A DNA stretch of 64,000 nucleotides, taken from Welwitschia mirabilis. Lineage: Eukaryota > Gnetophyta > Gnetopsida > Welwitschiales. Under the pieces are notes generated by a model. The model saw only the letters and a list, made by a program, of their open reading frames with translations. It was not told the DNA's origin and ran no database searches. Every line of letters begins with the position of its first letter. Positions within the stretch are counted from its first letter, which is position 1. The stretch covers positions 111,938,683-112,002,682 of the forward strand of contig JBOZIK010000001.1 of assembly GCA_051453625.1 (NCBI GenBank), in the 5' to 3' direction. Position numbers and translations under genes: made by a program. Below, in pieces: positions 20,837-32,550 of the stretch.

Positions 20837-23242
20837 CTACATAATCTTGTCAATCCCTAATAAAGTGAGTGATCAACGTTTTTTTGAACCAATTTAACTA
20901 AGACAATTAGCAACTAGAAAAATGGGATTCGAGGTCAATTTTATCATGTAATAATAGACATTAAAAAATAATTAATTGATACAAATATTGATGTAGTCAT
21001 AAGCCTCCTACTTAAACACGTCACTATAGAACAAATGTATGTTGTACACATACAAAAATCATAAAGTGTAACAATGATAGCTCACAAAATGATAATTTGT
21101 ATGTATAATATGAGATAGTAATACTAAAATAATGTGTAAAACTTAAGTATTAATAATCTTANNNNNNNNNNNNNNNNNNNNNNNNNNNNNNNNNNNNNNN
21201 NNNNNNNNNNNNNNNNNNNNNNNNNNNNNNNNNNNNNNNNNNNNNNNNNNNNNNNNNNNNNATAATGTGTAAAACTTAAGTATTAATAATCTTAAATAAT
21301 GATGCATGAAAATTTTATTTAATTTACTGTATAAGGGCAACGTACAAAAGTAATCATAGCATTCTTTTCCTTAGATGATTGAAAACATAGTGGTAAGAAA
21401 ATCTTGTGAGAGTGCTACTTTACTCCTGTTAGATAATGTCCATGAAATTTAATTCAAGTAACATGAAATCATATCTAAATAAATCATTATGAATATGTAT
21501 CATAAAAGATCAAAAATGATCTTTTAGATTTAAAATTTTTGCTCAATATATTAGAAGAAGCTTAAAGAGGTATCCTAACCCATCCCCTTAGATGAAGCAA
21601 GACATCCTGGATTGTACAGAGTAAAAAGGGTTGTTGTCATTCCTGTCTGTCATCAAATGAGATGTTTAGACAAATAGGAAAAATCTGAAAAAAATTTTAA
21701 AAGCAAGCAAGTAGTTAAAAAGTAGCAAAAAAATAGAAATAACCTAGAAAGGGAATAAATATCTTAAAAAACATAAACATGATAGAAAGAGATTTATGTA
21801 AAAGGGTGTTAAGGAGAAGAAAATACACTAAGTAGAAAGAGGCAATTCTCAAAATAACTCCTCAAATGTACCCTAAACTCAATGAATGCTCAAGATTGTG
21901 TAAGTGAATATGTTCAAAAGAAAAAGCAAAGAAATGAAAAAAGCATTAGCATGAAATAAAAATAATACATCAATCAGAATGAAAGAAATGCATCAATTTA
22001 AAGTACTAAATGAAAAACAACTCTAATAAAGAAATACTAAGAGTAAAAATAAAAAGATAATGAAAAATTACCCAATGATCAAGACCTAATTATTGTGTAG
22101 AAAAAGATACATAAATGACTTTAAAAATTCCAAATAAAACAACAAAGGAAAANNNNNNNNNNNNNNNNNNNNNNNNNNNNNNNNNNNNNNNNNNNNNNNN
22201 NNNNNNNNNNNNNNNNNNNNNNNNNNNNNNNNNNNNNNNNNNNNNNNNNNNNAAAGTCCATGAAATTTTATTCAAGTAACATGAAATCCGATTCAAATAA
22301 ATCATCATGAATATGTATCATAAAAGCTTAAAAATGATCTTTTAGATTTAAAATTTTTTCTCAATATCTTAGAAGCAGCTTAAAGGGGTATCCTAATCCC
22401 TCCCCCTAGATGAAACAAGACATCCCAGATTACATAGAGTAAAAAGGATTGTTATCATTCTTGTCTGTCATGGAATGACAGTGATTAAATGAGATGTTTA
22501 GAAAAATAGGAAAAATCTGAAAAAAGTTTAAAAGCAAGTAAGTAGTCAAAAAGTAGCAAAGAAATAGAAATAAGATAGAAAGGAAATAAATGTCTTAAAA
22601 AACCTGAACATGATAGAAAGATATTTATGTAAAAAGGTATTAAGGAGAAGAAAATGCACTAACTAGGAAGAGGCAATTCTCAAAATAACTCCTCAAATGT
22701 ACCCTAAATGCAATGAGTGTTCAAGATTATGTAAGTAAATGTATGAAAAATAAAAAGCATTAGCATAAAATAAAAGTAACACATCAATAAAAGTAAAAGA
22801 AATGCATCAATTTAAAGTACTAAAAGAAAAACAACCTCAATAAAGAAATACTAGGAGTAAAAATAAAAAGATAATAAACAATTACCCAATGATCAAGTCG
22901 TAATTATTGTATGAAAAAAGATACAAAAATGAATTTGAAAATTCCAAATAAAAAAACTAAGGAAAATATGATAAAATGAAAAACTACGAACATGAAGAAG
23001 ATTGTTTACCTATCCAAAATTCCAACCTAGCAAAGCTCCTTCATAGAAATCATAAATCCACTTGATAGTAATGTATGACATAAATGTAAATTATAATAAC
23101 ATACCACTCGAATAGGCAATGATTATGACAAAACTAAGTGTATCTAATTTTTTCAATCAAGAAATAATAAGATTAAAAAGCTACTTAGAAATAAAATCAC
23201 CTACTCATACCCCAAAATAATGTCGAAATCCAAAAAAGTAGA
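20837..23242 (-). other. Long 3' noncoding region of non-autonomous element A3
   Basis: This is purine-rich noncoding DNA on the plus strand, between block X and the 3' LTR. It has gaps at 21162-21261 and 22153-22252. The 32 bases before the first gap recur right after it, and 21430-22152 recurs as 22253-22990. An imperfect palindrome occurs at about 21638-21650 and, better kept, at 22449-22481 (TCATTCTTGTCTGTCATGGA then ATGACA). The same region is found in inverted orientation at 59340-61426. No open frame of note. Confidence 0.5.
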
Positions 23243-24217
23243 NNNNNNNNNNNNNNNNNNNNNNNNNNNNNNNNNNNNNNNNNNNNNNNNNNNNNNNNNN
23301 NNNNNNNNNNNNNNNNNNNNNNNNNNNNNNNNNNNNNNNNNNNNNNNNNNNNNNNNNNNNNNNNNNNNNNNNNNNNNNNNNNNNNNNNNNNNNNNNNNNN
23401 NNNNNNNNNNNNNNNNNNNNNNNNNNNNNNNNNNNNNNNNNNNNNNNNNNNNNNNNNNNNNNNNNNNNNNNNNNNNNNNNNNNNNNNNNNNNNNNNNNNN
23501 NNNNNNNNNNNNNNNNNNNNNNNNNNNNNNNNNNNNNNNNNNNNNNNNNNNNNNNNNNNNNNNNNNNNNNNNNNNNNNNNNNNNNNNNNNNNNNNNNNNN
23601 NNNNNNNNNNNNNNNNNNNNNNNNNNNNNNNNNNNNNNNNNNNNNNNNNNNNNNNNNNNNNNNNNNNNNNNNNNNNNNNNNNNNNNNNNNNNNNNNNNNN
23701 NNNNNNNNNNNNNNNNNNNNNNNNNNNNNNNNNNNNNNNNNNNNNNNNNNNNNNNNNNNNNNNNNNNNNNNNNNNNNNNNNNNNNNNNNNNNNNNNNNNN
23801 NNNNNNNNNNNNNNNNNNNNNNNNNNNNNNNNNNNNNNNNNNNNNNNNNNNNNNNNNNNNNNNNNNNNNNNNNNNNNNNNNNNNNNNNNNNNNNNNNNNN
23901 NNNNNNNNNNNNNNNNNNNNNNNNNNNNNNNNNNNNNNNNNNNNNNNNNNNNNNNNNNNNNNNNNNNNNNNNNNNNNNNNNNNNNNNNNNNNNNNNNNNN
24001 NNNNNNNNNNNNNNNNNNNNNNNNNNNNNNNNNNNNNNNNNNNNNNNNNNNNNNNNNNNNNNNNNNNNNNNNNNNNNNNNNNNNNNNNNNNNNNNNNNNN
24101 NNNNNNNNNNNNNNNNNNNNNNNNNNNNNNNNNNNNNNNNNNNNNNNNNNNNNNNNNNNNNNNNNNNNNNNNNNNNNNNNNNNNNNNNNNNNNNNNNNNN
24201 NNNNNNNNNNNNNNNNN
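23243..24217. other. Assembly gap, 975 N
   Basis: Unknown sequence inside the 3' noncoding region of element A3. Apparent open frames through it on both strands are artefacts of N translation. Other long gaps lie at 30979-31493, 39087-39681 and 62638-63141; most others are exactly 100 N, and five are exactly 10 N. Confidence 0.95.
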
Positions 24218-24440
24218 CAATACCTTTGATGATACTAGGGACATCACTAATCCCATAGCCTCTAAGTAAAAATTATTTTTCCATGATGAGGGAAGTGCAA
24301 CCACTATCAAAGGAATAAGGACCCACATAGCATGGCCAACTGGCCCCCCAGTGGAGTTGCCAAAGCTACTATATCTTACTACCGAAGGTCCTTCTTAAGA
24401 AAATTTGCCTCGATGTGCTTGCAGTATGATATCATGATGC
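24218..24440 (-). repeat. Conserved block X of family A (copy A3)
   Basis: This is the most GC-rich and best conserved part of the family. It is also present at 59091-59335 (plus, non-autonomous copy), 59532-59633 (second version) and 49196-49325 (minus, coding copy). It contains 'GGCCAACTGGCCCCCC' at about 24333. In the coding copy it sits just downstream of integrase, so it is a post-pol region. It is not clearly coding: the frames differ between copies. The short GGGAGG-type motif seen in the 59 kb copy may correspond to the GGGAGGCAACCC element of Athila/Tat 3' regions, but this is weak. Confidence 0.5.
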
Positions 24441-25699
24441 CCATGGTTTTAGTTTAGATATAAAAGATCATGGTAATCTATTTTTTTCCTTCCTTTCTTT
24501 TTCCTTTTTTTTTTCAGTGAGAGTGATTTTCACATGACTAAGTACTAATAAGATAAGGATGAGGTAATAAGATGAGAAAAAATGAAAAAAACACCCTAAA
24601 AACTAAAGACTTACATCATTGAGAGAAAACAAAATAAATCAAGGCATCTTCCTTCAAAATAAAGTTTATAGACATGTGAATGTTTTAAGATTAGGAGAAC
24701 CCAATCTCATCATTTAGAATAACCAAGTAAAATATTTACTAATCATGATAATTTCATAAAGTAAAACATTAATCAAGTTAAATATTTGTAAGTAATAATA
24801 GGATGTTTACCAAAAGAATTAACTAAGGAAGAATGTAGATAATGGCAAAAGGAAAATTCCAACGCAAGTTATTCTATTATATTCAAGGTTTATTAACTAC
24901 TAAATTTTCCAAGTAATCATATTAAATATTTTAACTAAGCCATTTTAAGATGTACTTATTCTAAAAGATAAAGACCTAACCATTGAGAGGTTTAACTAGT
25001 TATGTAAAAGATTCACTTGGGTATTATATTTGTTAAAAAAATAAGGGCCAAACCAAATAGACACCAATTGCTAAACATAAAATGTATATAATCATGTCAA
25101 AGTAAAATCAATTGGAGGTAAAAAGAGTAAAATGATAAGACTTTGATAGCACAAATTTCAAAATTAAAATAAAAATNNNNNNNNNNNNNNNNNNNNNNNN
25201 NNNNNNNNNNNNNNNNNNNNNNNNNNNNNNNNNNNNNNNNNNNNNNNNNNNNNNNNNNNNNNNNNNNNNNNNNNNNATTTTAACTAAGCCATTTTAGATG
25301 TACTTGTTCTAAAAGATAAAGACCTAACCATTGATAGGTTTAACTAGTTATGTAAAAGGTTCACTTGTATATTATATTTGTTAGAAAAATAAGGGTCAAA
25401 CCAAATAGAAATCAATTGATAAAATATAAAAGGTCTATAATCATGTTAAAGTAAAATCAATTAAAGGTAAAAAGAGTAAAATGATAAGACTTTGATAGCA
25501 CAAATTTCATAATTTAAATAAAAATAAATAAGTATTAAATTTCATTAATAGAAAATTTCTTATTAAAACATTACAAATCATGAGTATCATTATGTAATTC
25601 ATTCAAGGTACTACTCAAAGAAAGGATCTAAGAAGTTTTTAAGGGCTTTTGAGAATGTTTAATAAGATTGAGAAGCTCCTTAAAATTGAACTCTAAGAA
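24441..25699 (-). other. Noncoding region between gag-like ORF and block X (A3)
   Basis: This AT-rich DNA has a long pyrimidine run at about 24480-24514 and no recognised motif. The gap at 25177-25276 is flanked by two versions of the same 250 bases. Part (24950-25050) is recognisable in the coding copy at about 49340-49420, directly after its integrase, and in inverted form at about 58470-58560. The layout is therefore shared between coding and non-autonomous members. Confidence 0.45.
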
Positions 25700-28680
25700 T
25701 GGATTATCATTAAGAAGATAAGGTTTACTCTAATTCAAAATTCCAAGATATTCTAATCCAAACTTTTAAAAAGAATAATCATCAAAAAAACAAGGTAAAT
25801 TAAACTTGGTATAAAAAGAAAGGATGTTTCTTTGAGTATCATATGGATTTTTGAAATGAAGAGATTAAGAGATGATAGGAATAAACTTTTTAAATTATGA
25901 GTTTCATGTAAATCAAGGAAAGAAACATGGCTTTCAGAATTATATGAAGGTTCAAATGGAAGAGAGGGAGAAATATTATTACTATCAAGGTCATAAGATA
26001 ATATGAAAGTAGAATTAAAAGTAAAAGAAGAAATGTGATTTGAAGTTGTACATGAAGGCATAGATGGAAAGGATGTAAAAGTATGGGTAGAATGAACAAG
26101 TTTATCCTCTATGAGGTTTGAATAAATATTTATGAGTCTTTAAATGTATTTAGTTTTCTCATTATTATCTTTATTACTATTTCATTGGATAGTATTTTCA
26201 TTTTCCTCATATTATTTATAACTATATCTTCTTTATATTATTAAATATTGCTTTCATTCTCTAGGTCATTGGATTCATTAAAAATATTATCANNNNNNNN
26301 NNNNNNNNNNNNNNNNNNNNNNNNNNNNNNNNNNNNNNNNNNNNNNNNNNNNNNNNNNNNNNNNNNNNNNNNNNNNNNNNNNNNNNNNNNNNTGATAGCA
26401 CAAATTTCAAAATTAAAATAAAAATAAATAAGTGATAAATTTCTTTAAAAGAAAATATCTTATTTAAACATTATAAATCATGAGTATCATTATGTAATTC
26501 ATTCAAGGAACTACTTAAAGAAATGATCTAAGAAGTTTTTAAGGGCTCTTGAGAATGTTTAAAAACATTGAGAAGCTCCTTAAGATTAAACTCTAAGCGT
26601 GGATTATCATCAAAAAGATAAGGTTTACTCTAATTCAAAATTACAAGATATTCTAATCCAAACCTTTAAAAATAATAATCATAAAAAACACAAGGTAAAG
26701 TCAACTTGATAGAAAAATAAAGGATGTTACTTTGAGTATCACATGGATTTTTGAAATGAAGAGATTAAAAAATAAGAGGAATAAACATTTTAAAATTATG
26801 AATTTCATGTAAATCAAGGAAACAAACATGGCTTTGAGAATTATATGAAGGTTCAAATGGAAGAGAGGGAGAAAGATTATGATTATCAAGGTTATAGGAT
26901 AATATGAAAGTAGAATTGAAAGTAAAAGAAACAATCTAATTTGAAATTGTACATGAAGGCATAGATGGAAAGGAAGCAGAAGTATGGGTTGGATGAACAA
27001 GTCTATCCTCTATGAGGTTTGAATAAATTTTTATGAGTCCTTAAATGTATTTATTTTCCTTATTATAATCTTTATTACTATTTCATTGGATAGTTTTTTA
27101 ATTTTCCTCATTATTGTTTATAACTGTATCTTCTTTCTATTATTTAATATTGCTTTCATTTTCTAGGTTATTAGATTCATTAAAAATATTATCAAGAGAA
27201 ATAAAAGCATCATATTCATTATCAGTGAAAAGCTTTGGAGTTCTTAATGAGTGAATTTCTCATCTAGATTTTCTACTAGTATATGGATGGAAGGGATATA
27301 TTCTAATACCTCAATATCATCATCTAATTAATGGTCATCTTAATCATTAAAAGATTATCATCACCTAAGGAGTAGGATGTTAAAGTTTGGTCTAAAATTT
27401 CTTCTTTTTGGAAGTAAGAATCATTATCATTTATTTCTAAGTTCTCCTTATTTTGCTCAAGATAGGATAAAGTAGAATAGTTTTAAGGATGTCATGTTGT
27501 AAAAGAATCTATATTTCAAGTAAATTTTCTATATTCTTATTTATGTTTTCTTAGTTATTCTTAATTTCATCTATCATTTTTTTTAATGGATCATTTTCTT
27601 CCTTGTGGTTGTCTATGGGAGATGGTCCTTCTTCATAGTAATGCATGGAAGATGATTGGGATTGATAAAAATAATTGTAGAAATTTTATCTAAATGTGGT
27701 AGGATACCTAAAATTTGGAAAATCTTTATTGTAATTTCTATAANNNNNNNNNNTTCTATAATAGGTTTGAAAAGAAGAGGGAAAAGAATAAGAAGCTTAA
27801 AAAAAGAAGGGGCTCAATTCCTACTCTCAACATCATTTGTATTTTTCTTTATGTTTTAAAAACCTCTTAAAGTGTGTTGTCATTATAAACCTTAGAATAT
27901 TTTATGTTTTTCCTATTTTCTATAAATATCTCTTGAAGTGTTTTCTTATTATTGTCCTTAGATTTTTTCGAGTTTCTTCTTCTTTTAGTAAGAATTTCCT
28001 CAATAGTCCTTTTATCACTATTCATTAAAGCACTTGAGAAGAATGGAATAGGAGAATTTATTTTAAGATGCTAAGGAAGATAAGTATAGAATGAAGATCA
28101 AGTTCTTCTCTCTTTAGTATTTCGTTATTTTATCAAAATTGTTAATCCTTAACTATCATGGGAACAACTAATGAAATAAGCATAGAGAGAAAAGAAAATT
28201 TGATTCTAAAATAATAAAAGTAGGAAAATTATTTTTCTTCAATTCTTGGAAATTGAGTATTTGGGATGTGCATATCTATATTTTTCTTAAAGTTGAATAA
28301 TTCTTCTCTGATATCTTCTTTAATCAAGTTTTGCTCTCTCTCATATTTCATCTATATACTAAAATTTACCATTTCCTGTATGCTTAGATAGTAAACACAA
28401 GCCAAAATAAGANNNNNNNNNNNNNNNNNNNNNNNNNNNNNNNNNNNNNNNNNNNNNNNNNNNNNNNNNNNNNNNNNNNNNNNNNNNNNNNNNNNNNNNN
28501 NNNNNNNNNNNNGAAATTTTATCTAAATGTGGTGGAATACCTAAAATTGGGAAAATCTTTATTGTCATTTCTATAATAGGTTTGAAAAAAAGAGGGAAAA
28601 GAATAAGAAGGTTAAAAAGAGGAAGGGGCTTAATTCCTACTCTCAACATCATTTGTATTTTTCTTTCTCTTTTAAAAACT
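25700..28680 (-). pseudogene. Gag-like ORF of non-autonomous family-A element (A3)
   Basis: A minus-strand coding remnant read from about 28680 down to 25700, with redundancy around the gaps 26293-26392 and 28413-28512. N-terminal part: 'MLRVGIKPLPLFNLL' (about 28605-28650). Middle: 'MHYYEEGPSPIDNHKEEN' (about 27570-27640), then 'NKNIENLLEI'. C-terminal part: 'SPSLPFEPSYNSESHVSFLD' (about 25905-25965), repeated with small changes at 26800-26870. The same ORF occurs inverted at 57.2-58.4 kb ('ASLPFEPLCNFQLPIPFLEF') and in part at 16.1-16.6 kb. Stops and frameshifts are present in each copy. I do not recognise a catalytic domain. Gag-like is inferred from its position after the leader and from the asparagine/lysine-rich composition. 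Confidence 0.5.
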
Positions 28681-29626
28681 TCTTAAAGTGTGTTGTCATT
28701 ATAAACCTTAGAATCTTTTATGTTTATCCTCTTTTCTATAAAGATATCTCAAAGTGTTTTATTATTATTGTCCTCAGAGTTTTTTGAGTTTCTCCTTCTT
28801 TTAGTAAGAATTTACCCGACAGTCCTTCTATCACTATTCATTAAAGCAATTGAGAAGAATGGAATAAGAGAATTTATTTCAATATGGTAAGAAAGATAAG
28901 TACACAATAAAGATCAAGTTCTTCTCTCTTTGATATTTCATTATTTTATCAAAATTGTTAATCCTTAACTATCATGGAAATAACTAATGAAATAGGCACA
29001 GAGAGAAAGGAAAATTTGTTTCTGAAATAATAAAAGTAGGAAAATTATTTTTCTTTAATTCTTGTAAATTGAGTATTTGGGATGTGCATATCTATATTTT
29101 TCTTGAAGTTGAATAATCCTTCTTTGATATTTTATTCAATTAGTTCTTGCTCTCTTTGATATTTCATGTATATACTAAAATTCACCATTCCCTATATGCT
29201 CAAATAGTAAACAAAAGTCAAAATAAGAATAACAGAATATCATTTACCTAGTCATAAGGATGATAGGAAGCATGATGATCACTCTAATAAAAAATGAAAA
29301 AAAAATGCCAAACATAAAAATTCAGGCTATCGTCTAGGATTGCATGGGAATAATAAGTAAGATGATAGTATTTTATTACTGATCTAAAAATAGAAAGAAT
29401 ATTTATAAAAATGAAATTAAATTCAAAAATTTAGAATTGTCATTCCTACTATCATTGGAACAACAAAGTGGACAACAAAGACCCTAAAAACGAAAGAAAA
29501 GAAAAAATGCTGAAATAAACCTACTAAATCTATTGTAAAAATATAGTACTATTTCAAGTAAATAATCTAAATAGAAATCCTAGATACTTATTTGGATAGT
29601 GAAAATCCTATAGATCCTTATGATCT
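28681..29626 (-). other. Leader of family-A element A3
   Basis: Noncoding DNA between the PBS and the gag-like ORF. It matches the leader of the coding copy (54480-55060), for instance around 'TTGCTCTCTCTGATATTTCAT'-like sequence at 29145 and 54568. It holds at least three imperfect palindromes (about 29245-29282, 29322-29362 and 29436-29478) close to the PBS. Confidence 0.5.
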
Positions 29627-29645
29627 TCCTTGGTAATGACATCAA
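29627..29645 (-). other. Decayed PBS of Athila/Tat type (copy A3)
   Basis: Minus strand TGATGTCATTACCAAGGA follows the LTR end. Compared with TGGCGCCGTTGCCGGGGA every difference is a transition (C/T or G/A). It confirms that the LTR on its right is the 5' LTR of a minus-strand element. Confidence 0.7.
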
Positions 29646-29647
29646 AA

Positions 29648-29907
29648 TGTTATAGTATGAATATATGTAATCATTAAGTCCTTTAAATAAACTTATAAAT
29701 CAATTTACTTGTAGAAAGACATGTACTAGTATAGACAAGAATTATCTTAAATGTCATAATTCCAATGAAGGCACTAGGCTTAGAGTTACAAAATTGATTT
29801 CCAAAAGTATTTTTGATTTTTTATTTTTAAATAAATAAAAGTAAACAAATATGAAAATACAATGCAATGGTGAATGAAGATAAATTGCAGTTGATGAGAA
29901 TGGACTC
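29648..29907 (-). mobile_element. Truncated family-A 5' LTR (copy A3)
   Basis: Only the 3'-most 260 bases of the LTR (R/U5 side) remain. The match to other copies stops at 'GATGAGAATGGACTC' (29907), where chromovirus sequence begins with its PPT. The rest of the LTR is not found on the far side of the chromovirus, so the junction is not a simple insertion. Confidence 0.7.
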
Positions 29908-29923
29908 CTAAGGAGGCAAGAAG
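29908..29923 (+). other. Chromovirus PPT at left junction
   Basis: CTAAGGAGGCAAGAAG immediately precedes the LTR start. It corresponds to CTTAAGGAGGTGAGAAA at 43338-43354, which follows the chromodomain stop. A PPT left of this LTR means that the element on its left was another chromovirus copy, now deleted apart from these 16 bases. Confidence 0.75.
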
Positions 29924-30350
29924 TGTCACATCCACATTTTTACTTTTCTTAGAATAATTGTAATTTTTTTAATGAAATATTTGAAAAATATTAAATTATT
30001 GGAAACTCGAATTGTTGTAATTGCTACATGGTATTATTAAGTTGTGATATAAATACCTTTTCATTAAATGTTTTTACTTAATTTATATATGCTCATGTGG
30101 TGAAAATGATATCTTTTATTTAATTATGTAATTGAATGTAAATGCTGAATTGAATGTATATTATGGAGACATATTATTATTCCTTTTTCTTAGTATTAAA
30201 TGTGAAGCATTATCTTGATTATACTATTAAAAGCACTTGGTGGCCAAACAATCATTTATGAGATGCTATGTAACCCCTCTTCTAATTACCCTCATTCATG
30301 ATGTTTTGTCCTTACATTCTTGTGACTCTTCACATTCACCAAACCTTAAT

Positions 30351-30359
30351 TATAAATAG
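30351..30359 (+). promoter_or_regulatory. TATA box of chromovirus LTR 1
   Basis: TATAAATAG lies about 430 bases into the LTR and is identical in LTR 2 (43898-43906). It is followed by a pyrimidine-rich stretch typical of plant LTR transcription starts. It probably marks the end of U3. Confidence 0.65.
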
Positions 30360-30864
30360 GACTCTTCTTCTCCTTTTTTTCCTACTTTTCATTATTTTGG
30401 GAGAAACATTTTATACTAAGTCTTGGAGCCTAGAAAAGCCTTAAAGACTTGTAAAGATCTTGAGTTCTTCTTAAAAATCGATATGGTTCCTTATTTTGTA
30501 CTTCCTTTTTGGTTCTTTCTTTTGCATTTTGTATTGAAATTGTCACATTTATGTATAGATTTATTCTCTTGAAATTTTCTTAATGGTCCTTCTTATGCAT
30601 TTGCTTATTTAGATCGATGCATAGGTATTCCTATAAGATAATTATTAAATCATGTATTAATTAAATAAGAAAAACTCTATGTTGGTACATATCTCATCAT
30701 TATTTACTTTTCCTCAATTTCTTAAAGTTATCTTATTGTATGAGATGAACATTTGTGATTAAATTCTATCATGAAGTTATCTTCTTGTCAAGGTATTATG
30801 TTGTGGTTAAACTTCTCTTAGATTCATAATATTATCCTATTTCGACTTATGACTCTGGATTTTC

Positions 30865-31700
30865 ATAAATTACCAAATGAGGTAGTGGACTTTATAGATC
30901 ACTGAATAAGATAGTAAAGAGAGAGTTCCACAAATCACTGAACAAGGCAATAGGGATATTATATTACCAAAGATCACCNNNNNNNNNNNNNNNNNNNNNN
31001 NNNNNNNNNNNNNNNNNNNNNNNNNNNNNNNNNNNNNNNNNNNNNNNNNNNNNNNNNNNNNNNNNNNNNNNNNNNNNNNNNNNNNNNNNNNNNNNNNNNN
31101 NNNNNNNNNNNNNNNNNNNNNNNNNNNNNNNNNNNNNNNNNNNNNNNNNNNNNNNNNNNNNNNNNNNNNNNNNNNNNNNNNNNNNNNNNNNNNNNNNNNN
31201 NNNNNNNNNNNNNNNNNNNNNNNNNNNNNNNNNNNNNNNNNNNNNNNNNNNNNNNNNNNNNNNNNNNNNNNNNNNNNNNNNNNNNNNNNNNNNNNNNNNN
31301 NNNNNNNNNNNNNNNNNNNNNNNNNNNNNNNNNNNNNNNNNNNNNNNNNNNNNNNNNNNNNNNNNNNNNNNNNNNNNNNNNNNNNNNNNNNNNNNNNNNN
31401 NNNNNNNNNNNNNNNNNNNNNNNNNNNNNNNNNNNNNNNNNNNNNNNNNNNNNNNNNNNNNNNNNNNNNNNNNNNNNNNNNNNNNNNNNNNNNTAAATGA
31501 GGCAGTGAAGTTGATGATGAATGAAATTTTATATGAGTACCACAGATCACCGAATGAGGTAGTGGACTTCATAGATCACCGAATGAGGCAGTGGACTTCA
31601 TAGATTACTAAATAAGGCAGTAAAGTTAAATATTATTTAAAAACCATAGATTATCGAATGAGGCAGTGCGCTTCACATATCGCTAAATGAGGTAGTAAAG
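30865..31700 (+). repeat. 29-base minisatellite in LTR 1
   Basis: Tandem units of about 29 bases of the form GATCACCGAATGAGGCAGTG plus nine bases, separated in places by GAAGTTAATGATGATGA-type spacers. The gap 30979-31493 interrupts it, so copy number is unknown. The unit keeps CACCGAA with a CpG in several copies, unusual for this CpG-poor window. LTR 2 has the same array at 44405-44735. Confidence 0.8.
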
Positions 31701-32479
31701 TTAATGATGATGGAGATTATAGAAATTTATTAGAATATTAATTTATCATTTTTATCTCAATCTTGGTAATAATATTGTAGAAATACTTATTCTTTCATGG
31801 GTCATACTGAGGGCTATAAGATTTTTACAATTTTCATTTCATACCCTTTTATGATAGGTGATAAATACGAAGTTTAATTGCTAAGATGGAATGGGTTTAT
31901 GAAGGATCGTTAGATGTAAAATGATGGAGAGTATTCTAATTAAATGTATCTCTTTTGAGCTATTGGAGTTTAATTTCTAAATACTTGAACATTTAATGTG
32001 TTATTTGTTATTTTGAGACAGACTCTATTTTTTTTAATGTGTGACTTGTAGTACTTGAAGTTTACTTAAAAATTTATGACACTTGACATGATGTTTTTCC
32101 TTCTAAAAATTTGCAATAAAATGTATTATTTGAAGTTCAATTTTCCTAGTTATTATTTGATAAAAGATCTTGAATCTTGTCCATATATTTATGAACTCTT
32201 TTATTTGTTATCTAATGATAAGATTATGAAATGTGAGAATTTTTGTAATGATATTAAAATTTTAAGTATCATTATTATTGAAATGAGAAGTTTTAATGAA
32301 AAAATCTTAATAAATATTGGAGAATGGACATTAGGAGATGTCCCTCAAATTTTGATAAAACTTAAAATTTTGGGCTGAATGTAAGGAAGGTAATTCCCAT
32401 AATTTGAATTAAATTAAAATAAGAGATTAAATGGGCGAAGGTACTATTATTAAATGAAATTGTGGGTCATTTTGATCCT

Positions 32480-32550
32480 TGGGATTTGAACCACTGCCTT
32501 CCCTCTTACCATAACCACCTCTTACCATTAATCCATAAAAGTGCTATTAA
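32480..32550 (-). other. tRNA-like A/B-box module, module 1
   Basis: On the minus strand, GGTTCAAATCCCA (B-box type) follows about 30 bases after an A-box-like TGGATTAATGGTA. The spacing is that of a tRNA gene. It is decayed relative to the copy at 45560-45630. Confidence 0.4.

Noticed and set aside
23201-24328. Long open frames of 349-375 codons on both strands
   Set aside because: They run almost wholly through 975 N; only a few tens of real codons exist. The same applies to frames over 30979-31493, 39087-39681 and other gaps.
25890-27000. Hydrophobic minus-strand frames rich in Leu/Ile, possible membrane proteins
   Set aside because: They are an alternative frame of the gag-like ORF region. 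The frame containing SLPFEP is the one conserved with the inverted copy.
27656-28028. Plus-strand frames of 60-70 codons
   Set aside because: They are antisense to the gag-like ORF, which is the strand with matches in three copies. One also crosses a 10-N gap.
30865-31700. Possible CRISPR-like array of about 29-base repeats
   Set aside because: The units are directly adjacent or separated by related spacers, lie inside a retrotransposon LTR in plant DNA, and recur in the second LTR. It is a minisatellite.
32076-32378. Intact 100-codon frame in LTR 1, similar frame in LTR 2 (about 45170-45460)
   Set aside because: Comparing the two copies over the first about 65 codons by eye, most differences change the amino acid (roughly 14 of 18) and LTR 2 has a frameshift, so there is no sign of protein-level selection.
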